From contig DFEE01000023.1 in the NCBI GenBank assembly GCA_002368645.1, positions 1 through 30,007 of the forward strand: 30,007 nt of DNA. Direction: 5' to 3'. The position numbers were made by a program, and so were the translations under genes. Position 1 is the stretch's first letter, and each line of letters begins with the position of its first letter. This document shows positions 1-8,186 of the stretch, piece by piece. The DNA is from Bacteroidales bacterium UBA3810. GTDB taxonomy: Bacteria > Bacteroidota > Bacteroidia > Bacteroidales > Paludibacteraceae. The notes under the pieces were generated by a model that ran no database searches, was not told where the DNA came from, and saw only the letters and a list, made by a program, of their open reading frames with translations.

Positions 1-2
1 AA

Positions 3-3000
3 GAACCGGCCGTTTTACAGAGCATAGCAGTTTCGGGCACGCCAACTAAAAAATCTTATGAAGCAGGAGAGGCGTTTAATCCGGCTGGTTTGGTTGTAAC
101 TGGCACATATGATAAAGGAGACCCTCAAACAATTTCAGAGGGTATTACATGGACTGCATGTAAGACGGAGGATGGTGAATATGTGGCTCTTGATGAAAAT
201 GCCGTTGCTCTTGTTGCTAACGAGACCAGCATATATGTAAAAGCAACAACTGGCGTAAAAACAAGTCAGGCCTTCCTTGTAACAGATTTGACCGTAACAG
301 CACCTCTGCCAACGATTACGATCACACAGAGTCAAGTTACAAGTTTTACAAATACATATGCTGAATATTCATGGACGGCAGATGGTGTCTCCGGTAAGAT
401 GTATGCCTATAAAAACAGCGGCATGCAGTTCAATTCTGACAAAACAGGTTATTATGTATATAATATAGATCCTATCCCCGGTGTTATTCGGAAAATTACT
501 ATGACCAAGGCTTCCGGTACAGATCGTAATTGGACTCCCTATGTTTCCACTACGGCCTTGACATCAACTACAGGTGGTACATCATTAACCGCAAAATCAG
601 TTGGAACTGCTGGGACCAGTTGGGATGTTACAGGTTCTAATAGTTATTTCTATTTGACGGTAAGTGGAGGTTCAACTGTAATCAGTTCTATCGTCATTAC
701 CTACGAGGAAGTAAAGAATGCGGTGACTGTTGCTTCTCCAGCAACGGGTACTGGTACACTATCTGTCACCGGAGCGGCTGATTTGTCAGAAGTACTTTTG
801 GGTAAGGAACTGACAGTAACAGCAACTCCTACTGCTGCTACCCACCATGGAGGAACGGTGAAAGTGATTAAGACAGGTGTTACGCCAGAAGTAGATGTGA
901 CATCTACTGTATATAATGCAGGAACCGGTAAACTGACTATGCCAGACTATCCGATTACCGTTTCTGCAACGTTCGTTGCTGATGCAGCAATCTCTGTTGC
1001 TGTAGCAACCGGTCAAAGCAGTTGGGGAGGCGTAAAATTGTACAATAGCACACCAGCTGAAGTTAGCAGTGGCACCACTTTCAAGCCCAATGCTGGGTTT
1101 AAAATTGAAGCGACTCCTGCCAGCGACGATTACGAGTTCGTAAGTTGGGCTAAGAGTGATGGTTCAGACATTACATTATCGGTTGCTGATGCAGCAAAGA
1201 GCAATCCTACCTTAACTGCAGGCGAGGTTAGTACGACCTTTACTGCTACGTTCCGTGAGGCAGCCAAACCGTATTTGACTGTAGATCCAGAATTGTTGTC
1301 GTTTGGTCCTATTGCCGTAAACGGATCTCAAAATAAGACGTTCAAATTAACAGGCCAAAACCTGACAGAAGACGCTTCGTTAGCTATCAGCGGTACTGGA
1401 GCAGTAATGTTCTCCGTAGCGGCTTCAGTTGCTAAAGACGGAGATGGTGCTATTGATGAAGATGTAACGGTAACATACAATCCGACAGCAGCCGGAACTC
1501 ATACTGCTACATTGACTATTTCAAGCACAGGTGCAACCCCGGTAGAGGTTACATTGTCCGGAGAGGCAAAAGTGCAGCGTGCTGTTAAATGGTACTCAAG
1601 CAATAGCACGGAGATAACAGGCGATGATTTAGGCGAAGCTACTACAAGTGTGCTGGATGGCGGTAAAGTAACAACGTTGCCTGATGATCCAGAATCTTGC
1701 GATGAAAGTATTTCTTTCCAAGGTTGGACTAACGCTACCTATGCAAAGAGCGATGATGCTCCAACAGTATTGTTTAACGATGCGGAACATGCTCCTGCAG
1801 TTAGCGGTGGTAACGCAAGTTACTATGCCGTTTGGGCAAATGGAGGTCTGAAATCTGATGTGTTGACTCGCGAAACAACTGGAGTGACGAATGGAGCTAC
1901 AAACTATTCTAGTTGGAATAATAAGACAGTAACTTCCACTGCTGTTTATGCAGGTCAAAGCGCAGGTGGAAATGATGCTATCCAATTACGTTCAAACAAT
2001 AACAATTCCGGTGTTGTTACTACCGCTTCAGGAGGTAAGGCGACAAAAGTGAGTGTAGTATGGCAAAGTGATACTCAAACTGATCGTACTTTGAATGTTT
2101 ATGGAAAGAATTCTGCATATTCTGCCGCTTCGGATTTGTATGGAGAGGCTACGCAAGGAACGCTTCTAGGAACGATTGTTAAGGGTTCGAGTACTGAACT
2201 GACTATTACTGGCGATTATGCGTATATTGGTGTTCACTCTGCGAGCGGAGCAATGTACATGACATCCTTGACAGTTCAATGGAGCAAAGTATCCGACTAT
2301 TCTACAACCTGTTCTGCTCCCGTAGTGATTGCAGATCCAACGTTTAGTCTTGAAGGCGGTACGTACAACGACGATCAGGAATTGACGATTAGCAAAACCG
2401 CTCCGGCAACGACTATCTATTATACCGACGATAACAGCGACCCGAAGAACTCTGCTACCAAGAAGACCTATTCTTCGGCTCTGACTATCAACCAAGATGT
2501 AACGATAAAGGCGATTGCAACCGATGGAAACGGCAACTGGAGTGAGGTGGTAAGCAAGACTTATGTTATTAACTATAGTACCTCTATTGCTGCATTCATT
2601 GAGAAGGCGCAAGCTTCCGCTCGTGCTTTGAAACTCAATGCTGCACAGAACTGTATCATTACAGGTATCCGCAAGTATGTATCGAGCAATACGACCAAGT
2701 ACGACATCTACATCCAAGATGCAAGCAACAAGGGTATTATTGTTTATGGTCTGACCACTCTGCCGGAAGGCGCAGCAGAAGGCAAACGTATTGAGGGTGC
2801 TATCAGCGGTACTTATGCTTTAGCAAACGGTCAATACCGTATTACCGGAGCAAACTTTACGAATGCTACCTTTAATGCTGCTGAGGCTTTAACACCTGCG
2901 GATATCACGGCTGTTGATGCCGATGCTTATGCTGCTCATCCAATTATGTTGGTTAAGCTGAGTGGTGTATATTACAATACCGGTTCATATTACTTTACCT

Positions 3001-6000
3001 CTGAAGCAGAAGGTGAAGGCACGAGCAACTATGTATATGACTCTTTCAAGAAGTTTGACGGCAAAACGATGCCGGCTAATACGGTTGCTTGCGACATTAC
3101 GGGTATATTGATTAACTACAATGGTTCTACACCTGAGTTGTTGCCTCTATCGCTGACCACTTCTGCTACAGCGGTTCTGCCGGCAATTAGTCCTGTTGGT
3201 GGTGCAGATGCGGAGAATGCAGTTGAGGTAACTTACATGAGCACCATTAGTGTGCCGATGGTGGAGAATGAAGAGGTATATATCTCTGTTAACGATGCAG
3301 AACCGGCTCTGTTAGCGGAAGCGGCTTCTGTACAGATTGAGGGCGATGTGAAACTGGTTGTTACTGCAAAACGTGACTTCTATGCCGACAACACCGCAAC
3401 ATATTACTACAAGTCGAGTGCTTATCCGAAGCAGATTGCAGTTACTTCGGAGCACGGTGATGTAACCGTCAAAGTGGGTGACAATACCGTTTCAACCGCT
3501 TTGCCCGGATCAAATGTTACATTCACGGTTGCTGAGGCTGCGCATTTCCATATTGCTACTGTGGTAGTCAACTACGAGGGAGGTTCGTTAAATCCTGTGC
3601 TGAGCGAAGGTAAGTATTCCTTCACCATGCCGGATAAGGACGTGACGATTGATCTTACGTACACCGAAGATACTCGTTACACCATCACTTATGCTGCTGG
3701 TGGCGCAACTTCCGGTAGTGCACCGGATGGCGCTCTTGCATGGCAGTACGCAGGTGAGGATGTTGAGTTGTTGGCTAATGCCTATGTATGGGACGAAGAT
3801 CATAACTTCACAGTCTGGAAAGTGACCTATGGTGAGACTGAATTGGACAAGGCTGTTGGACAATCGTTTGAGATGCCTGCTGCAAACGTAACCATTACTG
3901 CTCAATGGGTTGAGAAACAATATTGCGCATTGACCCTCAAAGTGAACGGAGAAGATTATCTGGTTAAAAATATTGAGCAAACAATTGAGCAAACGATTAG
4001 CGATTTGGCAGGATATGAAAATCCGGCAAACCAGAACGGCTACGAGTTCGTCGGTTGGGCAACAAGCCAAGAGCTTAACGATGTTACAGAAACCATTGAA
4101 ACTATCGAGAGTTATACTCCGGGAGCAGACGAAGCGAACAAGACTTTGTACGCTGTGTTCAAACGCGTAGATGAAGGTGCTCCAAAGACCGATGTGCTGA
4201 CTGCGGCGGATTTGACGGCAACGAGTACAGGTTATGTAGAGTTCACTGGTGTAAGCAAAACCTCCAATGCCGTATATGCAGGCAATTCGGCAAAGAATGA
4301 TGCAGATGCTATCCAATTGCGCAGTAAGGAGAGTAACTCTGGAATTGTTTCTACCACTACTGGTGGTGTACTACAATCGGTAAAGATTAATGTGGCAAGT
4401 GGTTCGAACACTATAGATGTATATGGTTCAAATACCGCCTATAGTGCAGCAAGTGATTTGTATGCCACAGGAAACAATGCTAATCAGGGAACTAAAATCG
4501 GTTCTACGTCTTCGACGAATACTATAAATGCAGTAGCAGATTACAAGTATGTTGGAATTCGTTCCAATAGTGGTGCAATTTACTTGAGTAGCGTAGAAAT
4601 TACCTGGCAGCCGAAGACAACTTATTACACCACAGCTCCGTCTGCAGTTTATGCAGTAAGCTATGTATTAGGTGAAGGCGGTGCTTGGGCTGAAAACGAA
4701 GGTTGTGACGGCGCGAACGTGAAGGCCGGCCAGACCTTCGACATCTGCGAGAGCGTGCCTGTACGCGATCATTATAAGTTTAATGGATGGACTGTTGGTG
4801 GCAATGCTGTAAGCGGCACTATCACTATCAACGGAGCAACTGCCATTACTGCAAACTGGATTGCTAAGGTTGAGAGTAACATCACCTATAAAGCAGGTAC
4901 AGGAACCGGCTATGATGCAGTAGATGAAAATAACGAAGAAGGCGCAGAGATCGTTCTGCCGAGTGCAGCAGACAAGAGTTTCAGCAAGGACGGTTACGAT
5001 TTCGTGGGCTGGCTGTATAACGGCGAGCTGTACAAGGCCGGTGCTACATTTGAGATGCCGGCAAGTGCAGTAACCTTCGTGGCTCAATGGAAGAAAGAGA
5101 ACATCACCAAGATGGCGCTTGTAACCAACGCAAGTCAGTTAGTAGATGGCAGCAAGGTGGTATTGGCTAATCAAACAGCAAGTACTGTTGCTGGCGAATC
5201 GGCGAAAGAAAGTGACACTTACTTAGCAAAAGTAGCTGGAACTTTCAACGAAGATAAGTCAATACTGACTAACCTTGGCGACGGAATAGAATTGACCTTA
5301 GTTCAAGTAACCGGTGGATGGGCTTTAGAGTACAACGGAAAATATCTAAAACCCTATAGTACCAACAAAGTTGCTTGGGATGCAGCTCAAACAGTTTGGA
5401 CAATCACTATTAGTAGCAATAACGCAATTATTGAGACCCCGGGTAACTCAGGAAGCGCGCTGAGGTATAATAACAATTCTGGTACTGAGAGATTCTCGGC
5501 ATATAGTTCAAAAACATCCTGTGAGCCCATCCAACTATACGCAAGCATGACAGCTATCACAGACAATGCTGATATTTCCGACCTTGGTTATGTAGAGGGT
5601 GATGTGATTATAGTCAATGAAAATAAAACATTGACAATGGATGTGGCTTCCGCTCCGGCAAGCATTACCGTTAAGAATGGTGCTACGGTGGCAGTCAATG
5701 CCGAAACGGAGACCAACAACCTGACCGTTGAGGCTGGCGGTACGGTTGATGTGGATGAGACACTGAATGTCGCCGATCTCTATATCCAAAGCAATCAGGG
5801 CGGTACGATTAGCAGTAGCCAAATCATCAATGTGGCGAACCTCAACCTAAACGGCGATGCATATTTCGACATCTCATTCGATAATGACGCAGTCTCTGCC
5901 GGTTGGTATGCCTTTGCAGTTCCGTTCCAAGTAGATGTGCAAAACGGTATCTATAACGCCAAGAACGGTGCCAAACTGACCAACGAATCGGATTACGCGG

Positions 6001-7001
6001 TGATGACCTATCAAGGCGATGTTCGTGCCAATGGTGAATATGGCTGGATTAAGGTACACAAGAAAGGCGGTAAACTCGTTCCGGGACAACTCTATATCAT
6101 TGCTTTCGGTGATACCGAGTACAACAAGATTCGCTTCAAGAAAGATGCAGGTGCTACCCTCAATACCTCTGACTATGTTACAATAAATGCATATACTTCG
6201 ACATCCGGTGATAATGCAGATGGAGGCTGGAATGGCATTGGTAACTCAACCTTACATTATGCAAAAGTTTCTATGGAAGGAATTGCTCGTGTACAGTATC
6301 TAAAGCACGATGATAATGCCTTTGATGTTCTCGACAACAATATCTCAATTGAAGGATATGTAGTAGGCTCAGCATTCTTTGTACAGGCTTCAGGAGATGG
6401 AATAATGACCTTTAATAACAATTACACCGGTGGTACATTGTATGCTCCTGCCCGCAATGAGGTTGCAGATGAGTTCATGTTGACGATTAGTAAGGAAGGT
6501 AAGTTCCAAGACCGCTTGTTCGTAAGTGCGTCTGAGACCGCTTCCAACGATTATGAGATTGGTCATGACCTCGTTAAGTTAGGTGCTATCAGCGGTGCTG
6601 CTAAGGTGGCGCAAATTGCAGTCAACGGGTATGATGACATCAACCTCTGCGATGCAGAGTTCCCGTTGGTGAACAACCAAGCAATCTTCCCGCTTGTCTT
6701 AACTGCTCCTGCAACCGGAACCTATACCATTGCCGTTGAGCGTTACGCCGATGCTGACCTTTATCTGACCTATCAAGGTACGGTTATCTGGAACCTCACT
6801 GAGTCACCTTATGACCTCAGTTTGATGAAGGGACGCACCGATGAGTACGGATTGCTCCTCAATGCAACCGGTCGTGGTGTTTCTACCGGTGTAGAGCAGC
6901 AGATAGAGAAGAATGGTGTCGAGAAGTTCATTATGAATGATCAACTCTATATTCTCCACAATGGCGTGCTCTATAATGCTAATGGTCAAAAAGTAAAATA
7001 A
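3..7001 (+). CDS. Giant modular secreted/surface protein (5' end outside window)
   Basis: The frame is open to the window edge; codons before the first in-window start codon (TTG at 90) still read as an Ig-like domain, so the N-terminus and signal peptide lie upstream. Visible modules by nucleotide position: bacterial Ig-like (3-300); a beta module at 306-720 related to two clearer copies at about 1845-2290 and 4176-4610; InlB/Listeria-Bacteroides type repeats (about 726-1260, 1580-1830, 3420-4170, 4650-5095) with the typical FxGWxxxG and MPxxxVTxxAxW pattern; a choice-of-anchor-like Ig domain (1269-1570); a chitobiase C-terminal-like domain (2328-2575); an OB-fold-like segment (2580-3170); a beta-solenoid-like stretch (5550-5860); and a C-terminal region ending GVLYNANGQKVK. 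Such proteins are exported and act outside the cell, often as adhesins. No catalytic domain is seen. The ending resembles, but is shorter than, a canonical type IX sorting domain. Function is inferred from architecture only. Confidence 0.9.
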   Translation, partial: EPAVLQSIAVSGTPTKKSYEAGEAFNPAGLVVTGTYDKGDPQTISEGITWTACKTEDGEYVALDENAVALVANETSIYVKATTGVKTSQAFLVTDLTVTAPLPTITITQSQVTSFTNTYAEYSWTADGVSGKMYAYKNSGMQFNSDKTGYYVYNIDPIPGVIRKITMTKASGTDRNWTPYVSTTALTSTTGGTSLTAKSVGTAGTSWDVTGSNSYFYLTVSGGSTVISSIVITYEEVKNAVTVASPATGTGTLSVTGAADLSEVLLGKELTVTATPTAATHHGGTVKVIKTGVTPEVDVTSTVYNAGTGKLTMPDYPITVSATFVADAAISVAVATGQSSWGGVKLYNSTPAEVSSGTTFKPNAGFKIEATPASDDYEFVSWAKSDGSDITLSVADAAKSNPTLTAGEVSTTFTATFREAAKPYLTVDPELLSFGPIAVNGSQNKTFKLTGQNLTEDASLAISGTGAVMFSVAASVAKDGDGAIDEDVTVTYNPTAAGTHTATLTISSTGATPVEVTLSGEAKVQRAVKWYSSNSTEITGDDLGEATTSVLDGGKVTTLPDDPESCDESISFQGWTNATYAKSDDAPTVLFNDAEHAPAVSGGNASYYAVWANGGLKSDVLTRETTGVTNGATNYSSWNNKTVTSTAVYAGQSAGGNDAIQLRSNNNNSGVVTTASGGKATKVSVVWQSDTQTDRTLNVYGKNSAYSAASDLYGEATQGTLLGTIVKGSSTELTITGDYAYIGVHSASGAMYMTSLTVQWSKVSDYSTTCSAPVVIADPTFSLEGGTYNDDQELTISKTAPATTIYYTDDNSDPKNSATKKTYSSALTINQDVTIKAIATDGNGNWSEVVSKTYVINYSTSIAAFIEKAQASARALKLNAAQNCIITGIRKYVSSNTTKYDIYIQDASNKGIIVYGLTTLPEGAAEGKRIEGAISGTYALANGQYRITGANFTNATFNAAEALTPADITAVDADAYAAHPIMLVKLSGVYYNTGSYYFTSEAEGEGTSNYVYDSFKKFDGKTMPANTVACDITGILINYNGSTPELLPLSLTTSATAVLPAISPVGGADAENAVEVTYMSTISVPMVENEEVYISVNDAEPALLAEAASVQIEGDVKLVVTAKRDFYADNTATYYYKSSAYPKQIAVTSEHGDVTVKVGDNTVSTALPGSNVTFTVAEAAHFHIATVVVNYEGGSLNPVLSEGKYSFTMPDKDVTIDLTYTEDTRYTITYAAGGATSGSAPDGALAWQYAGEDVELLANAYVWDEDHNFTVWKVTYGETELDKAVGQSFEMPAANVTITAQWVEKQYCALTLKVNGEDYLVKNIEQTIEQTISDLAGYENPANQNGYEFVGWATSQELNDVTETIETIESYTPGADEANKTLYAVFKRVDEGAPKTDVLTAADLTATSTGYVEFTGVSKTSNAVYAGNSAKNDADAIQLRSKESNSGIVSTTTGGVLQSVKINVASGSNTIDVYGSNTAYSAASDLYATGNNANQGTKIGSTSSTNTINAVADYKYVGIRSNSGAIYLSSVEITWQPKTTYYTTAPSAVYAVSYVLGEGGAWAENEGCDGANVKAGQTFDICESVPVRDHYKFNGWTVGGNAVSGTITINGATAITANWIAKVESNITYKAGTGTGYDAVDENNEEGAEIVLPSAADKSFSKDGYDFVGWLYNGELYKAGATFEMPASAVTFVAQWKKENITKMALVTNASQLVDGSKVVLANQTASTVAGESAKESDTYLAKVAGTFNEDKSILTNLGDGIELTLVQVTGGWALEYNGKYLKPYSTNKVAWDAAQTVWTITISSNNAIIETPGNSGSALRYNNNSGTERFSAYSSKTSCEPIQLYASMTAITDNADISDLGYVEGDVIIVNENKTLTMDVASAPASITVKNGATVAVNAETETNNLTVEAGGTVDVDETLNVADLYIQSNQGGTISSSQIINVANLNLNGDAYFDISFDNDAVSAGWYAFAVPFQVDVQNGIYNAKNGAKLTNESDYAVMTYQGDVRANGEYGWIKVHKKGGKLVPGQLYIIAFGDTEYNKIRFKKDAGATLNTSDYVTINAYTSTSGDNADGGWNGIGNSTLHYAKVSMEGIARVQYLKHDDNAFDVLDNNISIEGYVVGSAFFVQASGDGIMTFNNNYTGGTLYAPARNEVADEFMLTISKEGKFQDRLFVSASETASNDYEIGHDLVKLGAISGAAKVAQIAVNGYDDINLCDAEFPLVNNQAIFPLVLTAPATGTYTIAVERYADADLYLTYQGTVIWNLTESPYDLSLMKGRTDEYGLLLNATGRGVSTGVEQQIEKNGVEKFIMNDQLYILHNGVLYNANGQKVK

Positions 7002-7008
7002 ATAGTGG

Positions 7009-7014
7009 AAGGAG
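7009..7014 (+). promoter_or_regulatory. Strong Shine-Dalgarno for the 47-residue peptide gene
   Basis: AAGGAG lies 8 bases before the ATG at 7023 and 7 bases after the giant gene's stop. Most genes in this window have no such site, as is usual in Bacteroidota, so its presence supports real translation of the short reading frame. Confidence 0.7.
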
Positions 7015-7022
7015 ATAAAATT

Positions 7023-7166
7023 ATGAAGACTATGTATATTGAACCTAAGACGAATGAAGTAAGCCTCAATGCTCTTGATGCAGTGATGGGCCCGATTCCT
7101 ATTCCCGGAAGCCCTGAAGGGCCCTCCGTGGGCGGCGGTGCTCCTCTCCGTCGACCGAACTGGTAA
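7023..7166 (+). CDS. 47-residue Gly/Pro-rich peptide, function unknown
   Basis: ATG at 7023, TAA at 7164-7166. The peptide starts MKTMYIEPKTNEVSLNALDA and has a C-terminal half rich in Gly and Pro (GPIPIPGSPEGP, VGGGAP) ending LRRPNW. It follows the giant surface protein gene by 21 bases, has its own strong Shine-Dalgarno, and is followed within 30 bases by a hairpin terminator, so the two genes look co-transcribed. There is no signal peptide or membrane segment. From memory, short Bacteroidales proteins with an N-terminal MKKxYxxP...V motif and a variable Gly/polar tail occur near large surface proteins, but I cannot verify a family here. It could be a secreted peptide, a precursor peptide, or a partner of the giant protein; none of these is shown by sequence. 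Confidence 0.7.
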   Translation: MKTMYIEPKTNEVSLNALDAVMGPIPIPGSPEGPSVGGGAPLRRPNW

Positions 7167-7194
7167 AAGGCGGTGAAGTAAAGAGTGCGTAAAA

Positions 7195-7222
7195 CCAACC
7201 CTGTCAGAAATGGCAGGGTTGG
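7195..7222 (+). terminator. Hairpin terminator after the peptide gene
   Basis: A 12-bp stem (CCAACCCTGTCA with TGGCAGGGTTGG, one G-U pair) is closed by a GAAA tetraloop. The T-tract behind it is weak (TGTGTATT), so termination may be partial. It closes the giant protein/peptide unit before the hicAB promoter. Confidence 0.75.
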
Positions 7223-7305
7223 TGTGTATTACTATATAGAAAAATCGGCGCAAAAACGGAAAAATAATGCAAAAACAAAAATAATTGCAATTTTTTCGCA
7301 AAAAA

Positions 7306-7337
7306 TTTGGATTGTAACTAAAAAATAGTTACCTTTG
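7306..7337 (+). promoter_or_regulatory. hicAB promoter, Bacteroidota type
   Basis: -33 TTTG at 7306-7309, a 20-base spacer, and -7 TACCTTTG at 7330-7337. This is an exact match to the Bacteroidota sigma-ABfr pattern. Transcription should begin around 7343-7345, just before the hicA ATG at 7353, which rules out the TTG at 7335 as a start. Confidence 0.8.
7314..7332. promoter_or_regulatory. Probable HicB operator (perfect inverted repeat)
   Basis: GTAACTA-AAAAA-TAGTTAC is a perfect 7-bp inverted repeat with a 5-base spacer. It sits between the -33 and -7 elements and covers the first three bases of the -7 box. HicB carries a C-terminal ribbon-helix-helix-like segment, a fold that binds such sites as paired dimers, so autorepression is the natural reading. 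Binding itself is inferred. Confidence 0.65.
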
Positions 7338-7352
7338 CACAAAATTAGTAAT

Positions 7353-7610
7353 ATGAGTACAAAAGATAAACTGGTTGAGCGGTTTTTGACGTTTCCTTCA
7401 GATTTCACTTTCGATGAGTTGGAACGATTGCTTGCAATGTATGGCTATACTAAATCCAACAAAGGAAAAACCTCCGGGTCGAGAGTTATTTTCAAAGATA
7501 AAGAGGGGCACCCGATAATGCTACATAAACCGCATCCCGGTAACATCGTTAAGGTTTATGCCTTGCGGCAAGTATGTGAAGAATTACAGTCAAAAGGATA
7601 TTTAAAATAG
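7353..7610 (+). CDS. hicA: HicA-family mRNA interferase toxin
   Basis: 85 residues from ATG 7353. HicA toxins are small double-stranded-RNA-binding-fold ribonucleases that cleave mRNA and tmRNA during translation. The order expected for a HicA/YcfA-like protein is visible: an N-terminal helix (FTFDELERLLAMYGY), a GSR-VIF strand at residues 42-47, and an MLHKPHPGN turn at 56-64 followed by a C-terminal helix. In classical HicA the catalytic histidine lies in a GSH motif; here that position is Arg44, leaving His58 and His61 as candidate active-site residues. The gene is translationally coupled to hicB, whose Shine-Dalgarno overlaps the hicA stop. Toxin identity is strong from order and context; activity is not shown. 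Confidence 0.85.
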   Translation: MSTKDKLVERFLTFPSDFTFDELERLLAMYGYTKSNKGKTSGSRVIFKDKEGHPIMLHKPHPGNIVKVYALRQVCEELQSKGYLK

Positions 7611-7614
7611 GAGG
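7609..7614 (+). promoter_or_regulatory. Shine-Dalgarno of hicB overlapping the hicA stop
   Basis: AGGAGG begins inside the hicA TAG stop codon and lies 5 bases before the hicB ATG. This couples antitoxin translation to toxin translation and probably raises antitoxin output. Confidence 0.75.
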
Positions 7615-7619
7615 GCATT

Positions 7620-7955
7620 ATGAATACAATCACTTACAAAGGCTATCTCGGAACCGTGAATTTCTCCGAGAAAGATGAATGCTTCTATGGAAAGATAGAA
7701 GGTATTGACGGCTTGGTAAATTTTGAAGGCGATAGCGTAAGTACGTTGACAAAAGCCTTTCATGACGCCGTAGATGATTATGTGGCTTATTGTATAGAAG
7801 CAGGCATTGAACCGCATAAAAGTTATTCAGGACAACTGAATATACGTATTAAACCTGAGACACATAGCCGTATAGCAGCATTAGCAAAACAGGCAGGAGA
7901 GTCTATCAATGCCTATATAAACGAGACTCTTGAACAACGAGTGGCTTTTGCTTAA
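7620..7955 (+). CDS. hicB: HicB-family antitoxin
   Basis: 111 residues. The first 65 or so residues form the partial RNase-H-like HicB domain (TYKGYLGTVNFSEKDECFYG, then a GDSVSTLTKAFHDAVDDY helix). Residues about 70-106 (SGQLNIRIKPETHSRIAALA, then INAYINETLEQ) match a ribbon-helix-helix DNA-binding tail. HicB binds and inhibits HicA and represses the operon; the perfect inverted repeat in the promoter is the likely target. The gene follows hicA by 9 bases, the usual toxin-first order. A hairpin terminator lies about 70 bases downstream. Confidence 0.9.
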   Translation: MNTITYKGYLGTVNFSEKDECFYGKIEGIDGLVNFEGDSVSTLTKAFHDAVDDYVAYCIEAGIEPHKSYSGQLNIRIKPETHSRIAALAKQAGESINAYINETLEQRVAFA

Positions 7956-8024
7956 AGCAGCAATAGAATATGGATCCATAACGGATCTATAAAGGTGGTC
8001 GCGGCATGGTCCCGTGACAAATAA

Positions 8025-8058
8025 AATCCCCTGCCTGACGGAAGTCGGGCAGGGGATT
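8025..8058. terminator. Bidirectional hairpin terminator between hicAB and pnp
   Basis: A 15-bp stem (AATCCCCTGCCTGAC with GTCGGGCAGGGGATT, one G-U pair) is closed by a GGAA tetraloop. On the minus strand it is followed by TTTATTTGTC, a fair T-tract, so it best serves pnp. On the plus strand it can also stop hicAB transcripts. The surrounding gene-free 230 bases hold only this hairpin and a TATGGATCCATA palindrome at 7969-7980. Confidence 0.8.
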
Positions 8059-8186
8059 GTTAAATCATTCTGTATTTTGCCAATTATGCTGTATTAGGCT
8101 CATTAATTATTACATTTCGCCTTAGGTCAACACTATTCCATAGGATAAATATGTTGTTCCGGCGCATGTTTGGCAAATAGAGTCAC

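Noticed and set aside
7335..7352. Upstream TTG start adding six residues to HicA
   Set aside because: It lies within the -7 promoter box and before the expected transcript start.
7969..7980. TATGGATCCATA palindrome after hicB as a second HicB operator
   Set aside because: It differs in sequence from the promoter repeat and lies downstream of the operon with no promoter near it.
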